A stretch of DNA of 63,705 nt from Bacillus sp. AFS029637 (GCF_002584985.1 NZ_NUPZ01000033.1:1-63705), one strand, 5' to 3'; counted from the stretch's first letter, positions 27,027 through 38,102 are shown. Notes: generated by a model not told the origin, from the sequence alone. Translations and numbers: made by a program.

Positions 27027-29276
27027 TTACATGCTTTCATGCATTGTACGGTTAATTACATCAATTTGTTGTTCACGAGTTAATTTAATAAAGTTAACAG
27101 CGTAACCAGATACACGAATTGTTAATTGTGGATATTTTTCAGGGTGCTCCATCGCATCCATTAATGTTTCACGATTAAATACGTTAATATTTAAATGGTG
27201 TCCTTCTTTTATTGCGTATCCATCAAGCATAGATACTAAGTTACGTACTTGTACATCATCTTCTTTACCAAGTGCTTTTGGAATAATAGAGAATGTATTA
27301 GAAATACCATCTTGTGCATCTTCATATGGTAATTTAGCTACAGATAATAATGAAGCTAATGCACCTTTTGTATCACGACCATGCATTGGGTTTGCACCTG
27401 GTGCAAATGGTTCTCCAGTACGGCGACCATCTGGAGTGTTACCAGTTTTCTTACCGTATACAACGTTAGATGTGATTGTTAAGATTGACATTGTATGAAC
27501 AGAATTTCTGTATGTTTTATGTTTACGAAGCTTGTTCATAAATGTTTTCACAAGGTTTACAGCAATTTCATCTACACGGTCATCATTGTTACCGTATTTA
27601 GGGAAATCTCCTTCGATCTCGAAGTCAACTGCGATACCATTTTCATCACGAATTGGTTTTACTTTTGCATATTTAATCGCACTTAAAGAGTCTGCTACTA
27701 CAGATAGACCCGCGATACCTGTTGCCATTGTACGAAGAACATTTGTATCATGAAGCGCCATTTCAATACGCTCGTAGCTATATTTATCATGCATGTAGTG
27801 GATAACATTTAATGTGTTTAAATATAGACCCGCTAACCATTCCATTGTCATATCAAACTTATGCATAACTTCTTCATAATCTAATACTTCAGAAGTAATT
27901 GATGCGTACTCAGGGCCAACTTGCGCTTTAGATTTTTCATCTTTACCGCCGTTAATCGCATATAGTAATGCTTTCGCTAAGTTTGCACGTGCGCCGAAGA
28001 ACTGCATTTGTTTACCAATTCTCATTGCAGATACACAACATGCAATACCGTAGTCATCGCCGTAATCAGGACGCATAATGTCATCATTTTCGTATTGAAT
28101 CGCTGATGTTTTAATAGACATTTTCGCACAGTAGTTTTTAAAGTTCTGTGGTAATTGTTTAGACCAAAGAACCGTTAAGTTTGGTTCTGGAGCTGGTCCT
28201 AAATTATCTAATGTATGCAAGAAACGGAATGAGTTCTTTGTTACTAACGGACGACCGTCTAAAGCAATACCACCGATAGATTCAGTTACCCAAGTTGGGT
28301 CACCAGAGAATAGTTCATTATAATCAGGTGTTCTTGCGAATTTCACAAGACGTAATTTCATAATGAAATGGTCAACAATTTCTTGCGCTGCTTCTTCTGT
28401 TAAAGTACCATTTGCTAAATCTCTTTCAATGTAAATATCTAAGAATGTAGAAGTACGTCCAAGGCTCATTGCTGCCCCGTTTTGCTCTTTAATCGCTGCA
28501 AGATACGCAAAGTATAACCACTGGAACGCCTCTTGTGCATTTGTAGCTGGCTTAGAAATATCGAATCCATGAGAAGCAGCCATCTGTTTTAACTCTTGAA
28601 GTGCACGCATTTGCTCAGATAACTCTTCGCGTAAACGCATTGTCTCTTCGCTCATTACACCGCCTGTTAAATTAAAATCAGCTTTTTTCGCTTCAATTAA
28701 ATGATCTATACCATATAACGCTACGCGGCGATAGTCACCAATAATACGTCCACGTCCATATGCATCTGGAAGGCCAGTAATAACACCTGATTTACGAGCA
28801 GCTTTCATTTCTGGTGTGTATGCATCGAATACACCTTGATTATGAGTTTTACGCCAGTCTCTGAAAATACTGCTAAGTTCTTTATCCATTTCATATCCAT
28901 ACGCTTCACAAGCTTGTTCCGCCATACGAATACCACCATATGGTTGTAAAGAACGTTTAAATGGCTTGTCAGTTTGGAAACCGACTACTTTTTCAATATC
29001 TTTATTTAAATATCCTGGATCATGTGATGTAATAGAAGAAACAATTTTTGTATCCATATCAAGAACGCCACCGTTTTCACGCTCTTTTGTTGTTAAATCC
29101 ATTACTTGATCCCAAAGTTGTTTCGTTGCTTCAGTTGCTCCCGCTAAGAAAGATTCCTCTCCTTCATAAACGTTTACATTATTTAAAATGAAATCGCGAA
29201 CATCAATCTCTGCTTTCCATTTTTCACCTTTAAAGTTTTCCCATGCGTTTTTAACATTTTCTAATACTTGAGTCAT
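27027..29276 (-). CDS. pflB: Formate C-acetyltransferase (pyruvate formate-lyase)
   Basis: PFL cleaves pyruvate with CoA to acetyl-CoA and formate under fermentation. The 749-residue protein carries the catalytic pair CC in [11 protein letters not shown] and the glycyl-radical site VSGYAVNF near the C terminus. Length matches the family. ATG 29276 has GGAGGAG seven bases upstream; the further in-frame start is rejected. pflA follows. Confidence 0.97.
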   Translation of the reverse strand: MTQVLENVKNAWENFKGEKWKAEIDVRDFILNNVNVYEGEESFLAGATEATKQLWDQVMDLTTKERENGGVLDMDTKIVSSITSHDPGYLNKDIEKVVGFQTDKPFKRSLQPYGGIRMAEQACEAYGYEMDKELSSIFRDWRKTHNQGVFDAYTPEMKAARKSGVITGLPDAYGRGRIIGDYRRVALYGIDHLIEAKKADFNLTGGVMSEETMRLREELSEQMRALQELKQMAASHGFDISKPATNAQEAFQWLYFAYLAAIKEQNGAAMSLGRTSTFLDIYIERDLANGTLTEEAAQEIVDHFIMKLRLVKFARTPDYNELFSGDPTWVTESIGGIALDGRPLVTKNSFRFLHTLDNLGPAPEPNLTVLWSKQLPQNFKNYCAKMSIKTSAIQYENDDIMRPDYGDDYGIACCVSAMRIGKQMQFFGARANLAKALLYAINGGKDEKSKAQVGPEYASITSEVLDYEEVMHKFDMTMEWLAGLYLNTLNVIHYMHDKYSYERIEMALHDTNVLRTMATGIAGLSVVADSLSAIKYAKVKPIRDENGIAVDFEIEGDFPKYGNNDDRVDEIAVNLVKTFMNKLRKHKTYRNSVHTMSILTITSNVVYGKKTGNTPDGRRTGEPFAPGANPMHGRDTKGALASLLSVAKLPYEDAQDGISNTFSIIPKALGKEDDVQVRNLVSMLDGYAIKEGHHLNINVFNRETLMDAMEHPEKYPQLTIRVSGYAVNFIKLTREQQIDVINRTMHESM

Positions 29277-29618
29277 CCTAATCTCCTCCATTTTTTGATT
29301 AGTACAGGACTAAGATTTTTTATATAACAGCTTACACACTTAGAATACTACTTTTTTGCGAAAGTGAACGAAATAGTTGTGACATGTTTGTGAAACGTTG
29401 AGCAAACTACTATATACATAGTGTTAACTTCATTTAGAAGCCTTTAGAATTAACCCTTTCCTTAATTGTATTTTTTTGGTACCCTTATATACGAGTCCTA
29501 TTTTGTAATATAAGAACAATACCCATTGTAGAGCTGTAATACCCTTATCTCCTAATCTGTTATAATTTTTGTAACAGAGCAAAAAAGTGTACATATGTTG
29601 TACACTTTTTTTGTTATC
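29277..29618. other. Upstream region of pflB
   Basis: There is no gene here. A tandem TTGTGA...TTGTGA motif at 29376-29392 resembles anaerobic regulator half-sites (ResD/Rex/Fnr-like), but no full consensus is met. A bidirectional terminator lies at 29581-29612. The rest is AT-rich. Confidence 0.45.
29581..29612. terminator. Terminator at the end of the glycan operon
   Basis: AAAAAAGTGTAC and GTACACTTTTTTT pair around ATATGTT. A- and T-runs on both sides allow use on either strand; it ends the operon at 29619. Confidence 0.88.
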
Positions 29619-31163
29619 CTATAAAACATCTCTTTTTCTATTTCCATCATAGAATCCACCACGACTATCTGTTGATACAATTAATTGTTCTAACCCTTCT
29701 ATATGGTCTCCAATAATTCGGATTACAGCTGGAGGATGACCTATTTTTGCAAAATGTTCACTAAGGCGAATGCGGTTCATCTTATCGACCTCAACACGAC
29801 TTACACATGCAATCTCGAATCCTGAAAGAATAGCTTTCACCTGCGCCGCGCACGGTGCCAGTAAAGACCTATACCCAATTGCTTTCAAACAAGTCCGGCT
29901 AAACGCATTAGGCACTGCAATAAGCGAGCCTACGCCTAAATCTTTTCTATCGCAAGCTAAATTTAATGCATATTTAAATGCAGTTACAAGATGAAGAGGT
30001 ACTCTTAAATCTAAATAATGATTTAGGTCATTTAATGCGACATCTGTTCCATCTGCAATAGCTTTCGCAAAAGGATATAGCTCACTCGCTGGAATAATAA
30101 AATCACCGTCTATAAATAACACAATTTCTCCTTTAGCAAAATACGTTCCAAGTGAGCGCCCCACATCGTTTCCAAGTGCTTCTTTATATACAATTGTCGT
30201 TGCTCCCTTGTCTTTTGCAATGGTTGCCGTTTTATCTGACGAACCATTTACAACAACGATGATTTCAAAAGGTTCTATTTTTCGCAGCTCTTCTATAACG
30301 TTTCCAATTGTTTTCTCTTCATCTTGTACAGGAATAATTACAGATAATTGTTTCCCTTTATACAACTTAGATGCAACGCCCCATCCTTGATAAAAATCTT
30401 CAAAATCTAAAGTGTGATAGACGCTATCCCTTTTCCTATTCCCATCATAATATCCTCCGCGCTCATCACTGCCCGCTATCCGCTCTGCTACAGCTTCTAT
30501 ATGATCACCTATCATTCGTTTCTCAGATTGAGAAAGACTGGTGCCATACGCAGCATGCTCAGTCGGCCGAAATTTATTCGGCGTAATAACATCAATTGCA
30601 CAATGGCGACTAATTCTCCATGTACTTTGTGCTATGCGCAAATGAGCCACAATAGGATTAGCTAAGCATTCATATCCAATACTTTGAACGACTTCTTTCG
30701 TCAGTGCATGAGGTACAGATAGTACAGAATCAATTTTTAATTCTTCACGCTCTAACAGCGCATTTAATATTTGCCGCCATACTGTAATGGAATGTGGTTT
30801 TTGTTTCTTTAAAAACAATGCGTCCAAATTATTTAAAACGATGTCGGCCTGATCATATAAAATGGGGTTAAGAAATAATTGTAATTTTGAAGTTGGAATA
30901 ACAAAATCTCCATCTATAAATAGTAATACATCACCTATCGCGTGTTTTGCACCGACTGCACGTCCAACGTCGTTTCCAAGTAACTCTGTATACTTGATTA
31001 CTTTACACCCTAAACGATTAGCAACCTCTTCTGTACTATCATCACAACCATTTACTACTACAATAATTTCTACTGGATTTAATGGTTTTACCGATTGAAT
31101 AACGTCCGAAATTGTTTCCCCTTCATTACATACAGGTATAATAACCGATAGCGACTTACCCAT
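29619..31163 (-). CDS. Tandem GT2-type glycosyltransferase (second of two)
   Basis: This 514-residue protein (518 if the GTG at 31175 is used) is built of two homologous halves of about 250 residues. Each has a GT2 N-terminal (LSVIIPVxxE), a GNDVGR motif, a DxD-like FIDGDF, an NxL motif, a PHAL/PNAF motif, and a terminal RGG(F/Y)YDGNRKRD block. GT2 enzymes use nucleotide sugars. The two-copy arrangement is shared with the protein at 33352. It is last in the operon; its start overlaps the epimerase, which indicates translational coupling. The acceptor is unknown. Confidence 0.82.
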   Translation of the reverse strand: MGKSLSVIIPVCNEGETISDVIQSVKPLNPVEIIVVVNGCDDSTEEVANRLGCKVIKYTELLGNDVGRAVGAKHAIGDVLLFIDGDFVIPTSKLQLFLNPILYDQADIVLNNLDALFLKKQKPHSITVWRQILNALLEREELKIDSVLSVPHALTKEVVQSIGYECLANPIVAHLRIAQSTWRISRHCAIDVITPNKFRPTEHAAYGTSLSQSEKRMIGDHIEAVAERIAGSDERGGYYDGNRKRDSVYHTLDFEDFYQGWGVASKLYKGKQLSVIIPVQDEEKTIGNVIEELRKIEPFEIIVVVNGSSDKTATIAKDKGATTIVYKEALGNDVGRSLGTYFAKGEIVLFIDGDFIIPASELYPFAKAIADGTDVALNDLNHYLDLRVPLHLVTAFKYALNLACDRKDLGVGSLIAVPNAFSRTCLKAIGYRSLLAPCAAQVKAILSGFEIACVSRVEVDKMNRIRLSEHFAKIGHPPAVIRIIGDHIEGLEQLIVSTDSRGGFYDGNRKRDVL

Positions 31164-32121
31164 TGTTTTCTTCACGAAACCATTTAATAGTTTCTTTCAA
31201 TCCTTGTTCCCACGTTACTGTCGCTTGAAATTGAACAAGTTCTCTTAACTTCGTTACATCTGGTCTTCTATTTGGAATTTCTTCAAAGCCATGTGGATAT
31301 ACTTCTTCAAAAGGAACTTGTACAATGTCCGAGGAAGATTTCGTTAGTTTTTTAATTACTTTTGCTACTTCTTTTATACTCTTTTCATTCTCAGAACCTA
31401 TATTAATAATCTCACCATTTACCTTCTCATCCATTGCCCGAATCGTTGCCTCTACCGCATCACTTACATACGTAAAGCAACGTGTCTGTTTCCCATCCCC
31501 ATATACAAGAATATCTTCACCTTGCAAAGCCGCATAGATAAATCGCGGGATTACCCCTGCGTATGGACCATCTTTCGCTCTTGGACCATAAATATTAAAA
31601 TAACGAATGATTGTTACAGGTAAGCCTTCTAATGCGTATCCTAAACATAATGTTTCTTCTAACGTTTTACAAACTGCATAACTCCAACGTATTTTAGAAG
31701 TTGCCCCATATAATCGATCTCCTTCTTCAGAGAAAGGTGGCTTGCCCTTACCATATACTTCTGAAGTAGACGCAAAGACTACTTTCTTCTTTCCTTTTAG
31801 CGCTGCTTGTAAAATATTTCTCGTTCCATCAAAATTTGTTTCAATGAGCTCTATACTCTTTTCCATTGTTGTTTTCACACCTAAAATTGCCGCTAAGTGA
31901 AACACTACATCATGTTGATTTACTAATTCATAAATAGAGTTTTTATCTAAAATACTGATTGGAATAACTGGAATCTCTTTTATTAGCTCATTATGATACT
32001 TATTTTTCCCTTTATAGAAGTTATCCACAATCGTGACTTCATAACCTCTTTTCACCAACTCTTCCGCTAAATGAGATCCAATAAATCCGGCTCCACCTGT
32101 AATTAAACATTTCTTATTCAT
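31156..32121 (-). CDS. NAD-dependent sugar-nucleotide epimerase/dehydratase (extended SDR)
   Basis: This 321-residue extended SDR has [12 protein letters not shown] at the N terminus, YAVCK as the YxxxK catalytic pair, and substrate-domain motifs [10 protein letters not shown] and IPRFIYAAL. It resembles UDP-glucose 4-epimerase and UDP-glucuronate decarboxylase. Its ATG overlaps the stop of the dehydrogenase (ATGA). With the dehydrogenase upstream, a path from UDP-glucose to UDP-glucuronate and on to UDP-galacturonate or UDP-xylose is possible, but the exact reaction is inference. Confidence 0.85.
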   Translation of the reverse strand: MNKKCLITGGAGFIGSHLAEELVKRGYEVTIVDNFYKGKNKYHNELIKEIPVIPISILDKNSIYELVNQHDVVFHLAAILGVKTTMEKSIELIETNFDGTRNILQAALKGKKKVVFASTSEVYGKGKPPFSEEGDRLYGATSKIRWSYAVCKTLEETLCLGYALEGLPVTIIRYFNIYGPRAKDGPYAGVIPRFIYAALQGEDILVYGDGKQTRCFTYVSDAVEATIRAMDEKVNGEIINIGSENEKSIKEVAKVIKKLTKSSSDIVQVPFEEVYPHGFEEIPNRRPDVTKLRELVQFQATVTWEQGLKETIKWFREENNG

Positions 32122-33362
32122 ACACTCACCTTCTTTACAATCCCACGTGTATCTATTACTCGCTTCATTCCTTTAAAAAGCTTCCAATCGATATTAGAGT
32201 GGTCCGTTAAAATTAAAATACAATCCGCCTCTTTAACGGTTTGTTCATCCAAAGAAACGGATTGATACACCTTATCTGCAATTTCCGCAGAAGAAATATA
32301 TGGATCATGGTATTTTATCTCGTATCCTTCTTTTATTAATAATTGAATAATTGGCAACGCCGGTGATTCTCTCAAATCATTTACATCTTTCTTATACGCA
32401 ATGCCTACAATTAAAACTGTTGCAGGTGATTGCACCATGCCTTTTACTTTCCGGGCTATTTTCTCTGGCATTTCTTCATTAATTACATGTGCAGCCTCAA
32501 TTAATTGACTAATTTCCCCATTCTTTTTTATTCTCCATTGAAAATATAAAGGGTCTACTGGAATGCAATGCCCTCCTATCCCTGGTCCTGGCCAATATGA
32601 GGTAAATCCAAACGGTTTTGTAGAGGCAGCCTCAAGTGCCTCATAAAAATCAATTTCTAAACTTTCACATAGTGTATTTAACTCATTTACTAAAGAAATG
32701 TTGACTAAGCGTTGAATATTTTCAAATAGCTTACACATTTCCGCCACCTTTGGAGAGCTAACCGGAACAACTACATCAAATATAGTGCTATACAAATCCT
32801 GTACTTTTTGCTTACACTTTTCTGTTTGCCCACTAATAACTTTTGGAATCGTCTGAACTGAATATTGACTATTGGCTGGATCAATTCTCTCTGGGGAATA
32901 TCCGATATAGAAATCTTCTCCTACTTTTTGGCCTGCTTTAGAAATAATAGGAATGATAACTTCTTCAAGTGTACCTGGGTATGTGGAGCTTTCGAAAATG
33001 AAGGTTTGTCCTTTTTGAAGGTTTTGTTGTATATAATGTGAAGCTGAAATGAGGGCGCTTAAATCCGGTTCTCTATGTTCATTAATTGGAGTTGGAACAG
33101 TGATAATAACATAATCACTAGTTTGGAATTCAGTAACACCTTTATCTGGTGTATTTACTAGTAAGCTTTTTTTCGCTAATAAACTTTGTAACTCTTTAGA
33201 AGAAACATCTGGAATATAACTTTCTCCTTTTATAATCGATTCTACTTTTCTAATATCTTTATCTAGTCCAAGCACTGTATATCCTTTTTCTGCAAAATGG
33301 ACCGCTAAAGGTAGGCCAACATATCCTAATCCAATAATAGCTACTTTACTACTAACATTCAT
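32118..33362 (-). CDS. Nucleotide-sugar dehydrogenase (UDP-glucose/UDP-ManNAc 6-dehydrogenase family)
   Basis: This 414-residue protein has an NAD motif GLGYVGLP at the N terminus, the catalytic cysteine in [13 protein letters not shown] near residue 250 and a C-terminal UDP-binding domain. The four-electron oxidation of a hexose C6 to carboxylate is the family reaction; whether UDP-Glc, UDP-GlcNAc or UDP-ManNAc is used cannot be read. It overlaps the preceding GT gene by 11 bases and the following epimerase by four, so it is tightly coupled. Confidence 0.88.
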   Translation of the reverse strand: MNVSSKVAIIGLGYVGLPLAVHFAEKGYTVLGLDKDIRKVESIIKGESYIPDVSSKELQSLLAKKSLLVNTPDKGVTEFQTSDYVIITVPTPINEHREPDLSALISASHYIQQNLQKGQTFIFESSTYPGTLEEVIIPIISKAGQKVGEDFYIGYSPERIDPANSQYSVQTIPKVISGQTEKCKQKVQDLYSTIFDVVVPVSSPKVAEMCKLFENIQRLVNISLVNELNTLCESLEIDFYEALEAASTKPFGFTSYWPGPGIGGHCIPVDPLYFQWRIKKNGEISQLIEAAHVINEEMPEKIARKVKGMVQSPATVLIVGIAYKKDVNDLRESPALPIIQLLIKEGYEIKYHDPYISSAEIADKVYQSVSLDEQTVKEADCILILTDHSNIDWKLFKGMKRVIDTRGIVKKVSV

Positions 33363-34899
33363 TTATATTCTTTTCTTCCTTTCTCAATTGTTGAATACTA
33401 TCTCTATCCCGCTCTCCATCTGTAAAACTCCCGCGTTCGTCTGTATATTGTAATAGATAAGCAATCGCCTCAAGTTGATCACCGAAAATACGGTCAAATG
33501 CTGGAATACGTCCATTTACAAATCCATGTTGCTCTGGGCGTACTCGATTTGTTTTTATAACATCTACAAATTCTACTGCTGTAATAGAGAATCCCTCCAA
33601 AATAGCTTTCATTTGAGCTAATGGTGGGATAACGAGAGAGTCATATCCAATTTTCTCTATTACCTTCTTATGCACAGCGTGCGGCACCGCTGTTAGTGAG
33701 TTATTCCATAAATCTGGTCGTTTCGCTACCAAATTCACAAAATATTTTCCCATACTAATTGGGTCTGCGGGATGAAATATATCTAATAAACATTGCAAAT
33801 CATTTAATGCCACATCACTTCCATCTTCAATAGCACGCAAAAATGGAACTATTTTTTTTGCCGGAATAGCAAAATCACCATCAACGAATAAACAAATATC
33901 TGCCGTAGCGTGCATGGCACCTATCGCTCGTGCTACATTATGTCCAAGCGCCTTCGTAAATTCAAGAACGATAATATTCTCTAACTTCGCTTGTTTAATT
34001 GTCTCACTATCCGCTCCATTCGCAACAACTATAATTTCATCTACTCCTGCTTTTTTCACTTCTTGTATAACAGATCTTATCGTCATTTTCTCTTCTGATA
34101 CTGGTATAATCGCACTATATTTCGCTTTTCCCTTTTGTAATACAACTGGTTTATACTTCCCTATAAACTCTCTATCCCTGTTTCCCTCCGAAAAACCACC
34201 GCGTTCACCGTATGTTTCGATTACGTATTGCAGAGCACGTAAATGATCCCCCATAATACGACTAGTCGCTTTCGGATAAGGAGAACCAGGTGATGTACCA
34301 GTATGAACAGGACGAACTTTATTTGTGTGAATTACATCGACCGAAGCCATATCGACAATATCTACTCCTCTAGACATCGCCATCGCTTGAAATAATGCTG
34401 GATCTGCTAAATTCCACCATCCAAGTTTCTGAATAACTTCCCTACTCATCGCATGTGGAATTGCGATCAAAGATCCTACAACAAGCTCTTTTTTATTCAA
34501 ATAACGATTCAACATACATTTTCCCACTGTCGTATAATGTGGTCTCATCTTTAAATAAACCGACCATGTTAAATTATTCACAATAATTTGGTGGCCTTGC
34601 TGAATTCCTTTCACGAAACGTTGTAGCTCTTTACTATCAATGACGATGTCACCATCTAAAAATAATACAATTTCTCCTTTTGCTTCTCTAGCTCCAATCG
34701 CACGTCCAACATCATTACCAAGAGAGTGTTTATAATGAATCACACGGCAATGATGTTGTAACGCTATTTCTTTCGTTTCATCTGTTGATCCGTTATCGAC
34801 TACGATAATTTCATAAGGCTCAAGCTTCCTCACTTCTACTAGGACTTGATATAAAGTACTTGCTTCATTATGCGCTGGGATAACAACTGATACTCTCAT
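33352..34899 (-). CDS. Tandem GT2-type glycosyltransferase (first of two)
   Basis: This 515-residue protein has two homologous GT2 halves. The first begins [11 protein letters not shown] and has [18 protein letters not shown] and [13 protein letters not shown]. The second begins AIIPVSEE and has [19 protein letters not shown] and [13 protein letters not shown]. It is closely related to the protein at 29619. ATG 34899 follows AGAGGG; the longer in-frame start is rejected because it overlaps the previous gene's end. Thirteen bases separate it from the DUF2642-like gene upstream. Confidence 0.82.
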   Translation of the reverse strand: MRVSVVIPAHNEASTLYQVLVEVRKLEPYEIIVVDNGSTDETKEIALQHHCRVIHYKHSLGNDVGRAIGAREAKGEIVLFLDGDIVIDSKELQRFVKGIQQGHQIIVNNLTWSVYLKMRPHYTTVGKCMLNRYLNKKELVVGSLIAIPHAMSREVIQKLGWWNLADPALFQAMAMSRGVDIVDMASVDVIHTNKVRPVHTGTSPGSPYPKATSRIMGDHLRALQYVIETYGERGGFSEGNRDREFIGKYKPVVLQKGKAKYSAIIPVSEEKMTIRSVIQEVKKAGVDEIIVVANGADSETIKQAKLENIIVLEFTKALGHNVARAIGAMHATADICLFVDGDFAIPAKKIVPFLRAIEDGSDVALNDLQCLLDIFHPADPISMGKYFVNLVAKRPDLWNNSLTAVPHAVHKKVIEKIGYDSLVIPPLAQMKAILEGFSITAVEFVDVIKTNRVRPEQHGFVNGRIPAFDRIFGDQLEAIAYLLQYTDERGSFTDGERDRDSIQQLRKEEKNINEC

Positions 34900-34912
34900 A
34901 TTTGTATCCCTC

Positions 34913-35107
34913 TTACCCTTCCAAGCGAACATAAGCGATAATAGGAGTACGCACAATTACATCTTCCGGTGGTCCATAAGAAGGAGAAGTACGAACACTT
35001 ACTGCCCCATCCGTCACAGATAAAAGAATGCCTGCAACGATTTCTACAGCTGTCACAACTTGCACTAACTCACCAACATGGTCACGCAACTCATCAGTAA
35101 ATAACAT
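34913..35107 (-). CDS. Small DUF2642-like protein
   Basis: This 64-residue beta-rich protein has a core VGELVQVVTAVEIVAGILL; the same turn-rich fold is at the end of the neighbour at 35124. I read it as a DUF2642-type domain; such proteins are often associated with the spore coat in Bacillus. GGAGAC stands upstream of ATG 35107. It is second gene of the operon. Confidence 0.68.
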   Translation of the reverse strand: MLFTDELRDHVGELVQVVTAVEIVAGILLSVTDGAVSVRTSPSYGPPEDVIVRTPIIAYVRLEG

Positions 35108-35123
35108 ATATAAGTCTCCTTTC

Positions 35124-35525
35124 TTACACTTCTTTAATTGATATAATACTTGTAAATGGTAATAAAACTTTTGTTCTTATTCCTTCTTGCAGTGTTAAAA
35201 AATCGTCACCAACTGCTACAATCACACCCGTTAACTGTCCAACTGTCACAGTAATTTCTACGTTTTTATTTAAATACTGCTGTGCAATTTCTTTAAATGG
35301 TGATGCACTGCATTCTTTTAAAATGTTACAAATAATAGCTTGAAATTGACTTGATTCTATAAATTCTTCCGTGGCTTGCTTAGAATTTCTTTGAATAAAC
35401 CTCGCAAAGTTTTGCGAAAATAAAAGCCGTTCCACAGCAGGCATTAACTTATCATCTAAAAAATAATTTAATTGTCTATTAAACAATCGAGATAATTTAT
35501 GCCAATATTTTCTGAACAGACACAT
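35124..35525 (-). CDS. DUF2642-domain protein, first gene of the glycan operon
   Basis: This 133-residue protein has a helical N-terminal part (1-85) and a C-terminal DUF2642-like small beta domain (NVEITVTVGQLTGVIVAVGDDFLTLQEG). There is no signal peptide. GGAGGAG lies six bases before ATG 35525. It leads the six-gene operon down to 29619. Family precedent (YuzF and coat-associated DUF2642 proteins) suggests a role in the spore envelope; this is inference. Confidence 0.75.
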   Translation of the reverse strand: MCLFRKYWHKLSRLFNRQLNYFLDDKLMPAVERLLFSQNFARFIQRNSKQATEEFIESSQFQAIICNILKECSASPFKEIAQQYLNKNVEITVTVGQLTGVIVAVGDDFLTLQEGIRTKVLLPFTSIISIKEV

Positions 35526-35654
35526 ACACTTCTCCTCCTATTATTTTAAAATATAAAATTCACATTCATACATCTTAATGTATACAAAGCAGGCTTTTTT
35601 TGTGATAGGTAAGGCATACATTTTCTAAAAGAAATATTTGTCTCAGAACATAAA

Positions 35655-35682
35655 AAAGATAGATGGTATCCCATCTATCTTT
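35655..35682 (-). terminator. Terminator after the 271-residue membrane protein gene
   Basis: AAAGATAGATGG/CCATCTATCTTT with a four-base loop TATC, then a T-run on the minus strand. Confidence 0.85.
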
Positions 35683-35691
35683 ATATACATT

Positions 35692-36507
35692 TTAATTTTT
35701 AATTGTAACAATGGCAGCTGCACTGTAATAAACCGCTCGTGGTAATTCTGTCTGTTCACTTATAGAAGCTGTAACAAGAGATCCACCACTCGCCGAAAAA
35801 TATTTAGCTGCTTCTAACGGAATTCCATCTTCTTTCACATCAATCTGCGTTCCATCTCGCCAGTCTATTTTCTGCATTGTTGCTGAAAAGTCCCCAGTCA
35901 CTTTACCAATTTCTTTACCTTCCACCCCTAAAAAGATCCATTCCCATTTTGTTAAACTTAGTACTTGTTTCAACTCTCCAATTTTCTTTCCATCTACACT
36001 AGAAAAAATATAGAAGTTGCGTACTCCCATCTTCTTTTGGACACGTAACAATCTTTCTCCCGAGTGATTATATAAATAAAATTGTTGCTTATGTAATCCC
36101 TTAAAAAGAAAAGAAAGTACAGCTTGCCACACACTTTGAATAACAGAATCATACTCTTCTTTTAAAAATCCTACTGCATTTCCATCTAAACCAAAGTATG
36201 TTATTACTTGAAATACCCCTATCTCTTTGCGAACAACAAATTTTTGTTGCTCAAATAATTCAAAAGTCTCTATATTATAATTGTCCTGTTTAAGCTTTTT
36301 TGATCTTTGCTTTTCTATAAAGCTATATAGTAACAATCCAAATGCTGGAAGTACAACACTTATTAATTTCAGGCTTTCTTTCTCCGAAGTGAATAACGTC
36401 CCTTTTTTATATTCCATCACTAATCCAATTGCAACGATAACCCATACAATAATAGATACAAAAAAAATTCGTTTCGCATTACGTGCGTGATGCTTATGTA
36501 TCCCCAT
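35692..36507 (-). CDS. Two-helix membrane protein with C-terminal beta-rich domain, unknown
   Basis: This 271-residue protein has membrane segments at about 14-34 and 46-66 followed by a soluble region rich in beta strands, with repeated K/G motifs like VDGKKIGELKQVLSLTKWEW. The soluble part vaguely resembles tubby/LURP-one-type domains (KxGxxxF...), but I cannot secure it. It has its own terminator and GGGGAGGG in front of ATG 36507. Confidence 0.72.
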   Translation of the reverse strand: MGIHKHHARNAKRIFFVSIIVWVIVAIGLVMEYKKGTLFTSEKESLKLISVVLPAFGLLLYSFIEKQRSKKLKQDNYNIETFELFEQQKFVVRKEIGVFQVITYFGLDGNAVGFLKEEYDSVIQSVWQAVLSFLFKGLHKQQFYLYNHSGERLLRVQKKMGVRNFYIFSSVDGKKIGELKQVLSLTKWEWIFLGVEGKEIGKVTGDFSATMQKIDWRDGTQIDVKEDGIPLEAAKYFSASGGSLVTASISEQTELPRAVYYSAAAIVTIKN

Positions 36508-36565
36508 ATCCCTCCCCCTTTTCCATTTATTTCATTATCGCATTGTACATACACTTCCTCAATAC

Positions 36566-36593
36566 AAAAAAGACTATCCGAAAGGACAGCCTT
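36566..36593 (-). terminator. Terminator after the serine hydrolase gene
   Basis: GACTATCC and GGACAGCC (with two G-U pairs) around a GAAA loop, then T6 on the minus strand, immediately past the stop codon. Confidence 0.7.
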
Positions 36594-37838
36594 CTACACT
36601 TCAATATTTCGCAACATCGTATAAATGTCGTTATTCACTTTACCAAATGATTTAATGTTATTTTGAATGTTAGATAACAAAACAACATATACACTTCCGT
36701 TTTTACTAAATCCATTTAAGCAATTCCATCCTGGCATTACACCGTGATTCGAATAACTTCCCGGGTCTACATACCAGCCAAATCCGTAATCTTTTTTGAC
36801 GGCTGTAAACATTTGATCATAACTCTCTTTCGAAATTAATTTTCCAGAGAATAGTGCTTCATTAAATAAATATAAATCATGTGCACTCGTATATATATCA
36901 CCACAACCATATAGTTGTGACATACTTGGAATATTTGGTGTTGTCATATTGTTATTTACGATTTTATAACCCGTTGATGGGAACCTTGTTTGCTCTAACG
37001 CTTTGCCGAAACCAGAATGTTTCATACCAGCAGTAGCAAAAATATGTTGTTTAATATATTCTTCTAACGGTTGTCCACTTACCTTCTCAGCGATATAGGC
37101 AAGTATCGAATAGTTCGAATCAGAATACTTCCATTTTTCTCCTGGACTCCCAATACGCTTTTGCTTTCCTATTCGCTTTATCAATTCTTCATGAGAAATA
37201 TCCTCTGTTCCCTGTTCATACTCTGGAATTCCTGATGTATGTGTTAGTAAATGTTTTAACTGAATACCATTACCTTGAGGGAAATCTGGAATATACTTCG
37301 CAACCGTATCCTCTACGTTTAATTTATTTTGATCTTTCAGCTGCATAATAGCAGTCGCTACAAATGCCTTCGAAATAGAACCAATATAGAAAGTTGTTTC
37401 CGAATTATTCGGTACTTGCTTCTCTTTGTTCGCCATCCCGTATCCTTTATTCAAAAGAACTTTTCCGTTCTTCACAATAACTGCTGTCCCGCTAAATCCT
37501 GCATTTTGTAAATATTGATCCAATTGAGCGTTTTCATTAATTTCTTGAGGAGGTCCCTCAGCAGGCTTTTCCAAAGCTTGCACTTGCTTCACTTGTTCTT
37601 CCTGCTCTTTTTGTTTTTGTGCTTCTTGCTTCTTTTTTTCTTCTTCTTTCTTTTTTAGCTCTTCTTGTTTTTTCATTTTTGCTGCAACTTTTAAAGCTTC
37701 TTCTTTCTTATTATGCGCAACAATTTTTGTATACATGAAATATACAAGTGAAAATAGTAAGACGAGAATGATTGTTCTTTTTATGTATACAATCGGCCGA
37801 CGTGCTTTCCCATTCGTATTATTTTTTTCCTGATCCAT
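36594..37838 (-). CDS. Membrane-anchored serine hydrolase of the class C beta-lactamase/PBP4* family
   Basis: This 414-residue protein has a membrane anchor at about 15-35, a Lys/Glu/Gln-rich coiled linker (about 38-90), and then a beta-lactamase-related domain. The SxxK nucleophile motif is SISK in FYIGSISKAFVA, followed by a YSD box as the second motif and the HGVMPG box as the third. Family members include D-Ala-D-Ala carboxypeptidases and esterases; the substrate is unknown. ATG 37838 follows AAGGGG (long spacing); the TTG at 37886 has no ribosome site. Confidence 0.85.
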   Translation of the reverse strand: MDQEKNNTNGKARRPIVYIKRTIILVLLFSLVYFMYTKIVAHNKKEEALKVAAKMKKQEELKKKEEEKKKQEAQKQKEQEEQVKQVQALEKPAEGPPQEINENAQLDQYLQNAGFSGTAVIVKNGKVLLNKGYGMANKEKQVPNNSETTFYIGSISKAFVATAIMQLKDQNKLNVEDTVAKYIPDFPQGNGIQLKHLLTHTSGIPEYEQGTEDISHEELIKRIGKQKRIGSPGEKWKYSDSNYSILAYIAEKVSGQPLEEYIKQHIFATAGMKHSGFGKALEQTRFPSTGYKIVNNNMTTPNIPSMSQLYGCGDIYTSAHDLYLFNEALFSGKLISKESYDQMFTAVKKDYGFGWYVDPGSYSNHGVMPGWNCLNGFSKNGSVYVVLLSNIQNNIKSFGKVNNDIYTMLRNIEV

Positions 37839-38040
37839 AATTGCTTTTTTCCCCTTATTTACCGATAATTTAATTCCATTACACAAGATTCATTCCGGAT
37901 CTTTTTCATAGATTTTTGACATTCCATTCTATGTCATCCCTACTTTATCACGCACTACACATATTACCAACCTATATTCACAAAAAAGAAAAAGAAAATT
38001 TACAAAAGTAAGATTCCTATTAAATTTTTAACATAAAAAA

Positions 38041-38094
38041 AGAGGATACCCTCTAAAAAACTGATGTTATCAATCTTTTGGGATATCCTCTTAT
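38041..38094 (-). terminator. Terminator after the PTS gene
   Basis: AGAGGATACCC pairs with GGG(A)TATCCTCT across a loop of about 30 bases, with a T7 run on the minus strand. Confidence 0.75.
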
Positions 38095-38102
38095 CTCACT
38101 AT

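Noticed and set aside
29376-29396. A full Rex or Fnr palindrome upstream of pflB
   Set aside because: Only direct TTGTGA repeats are present; the second half of the palindromes does not match.
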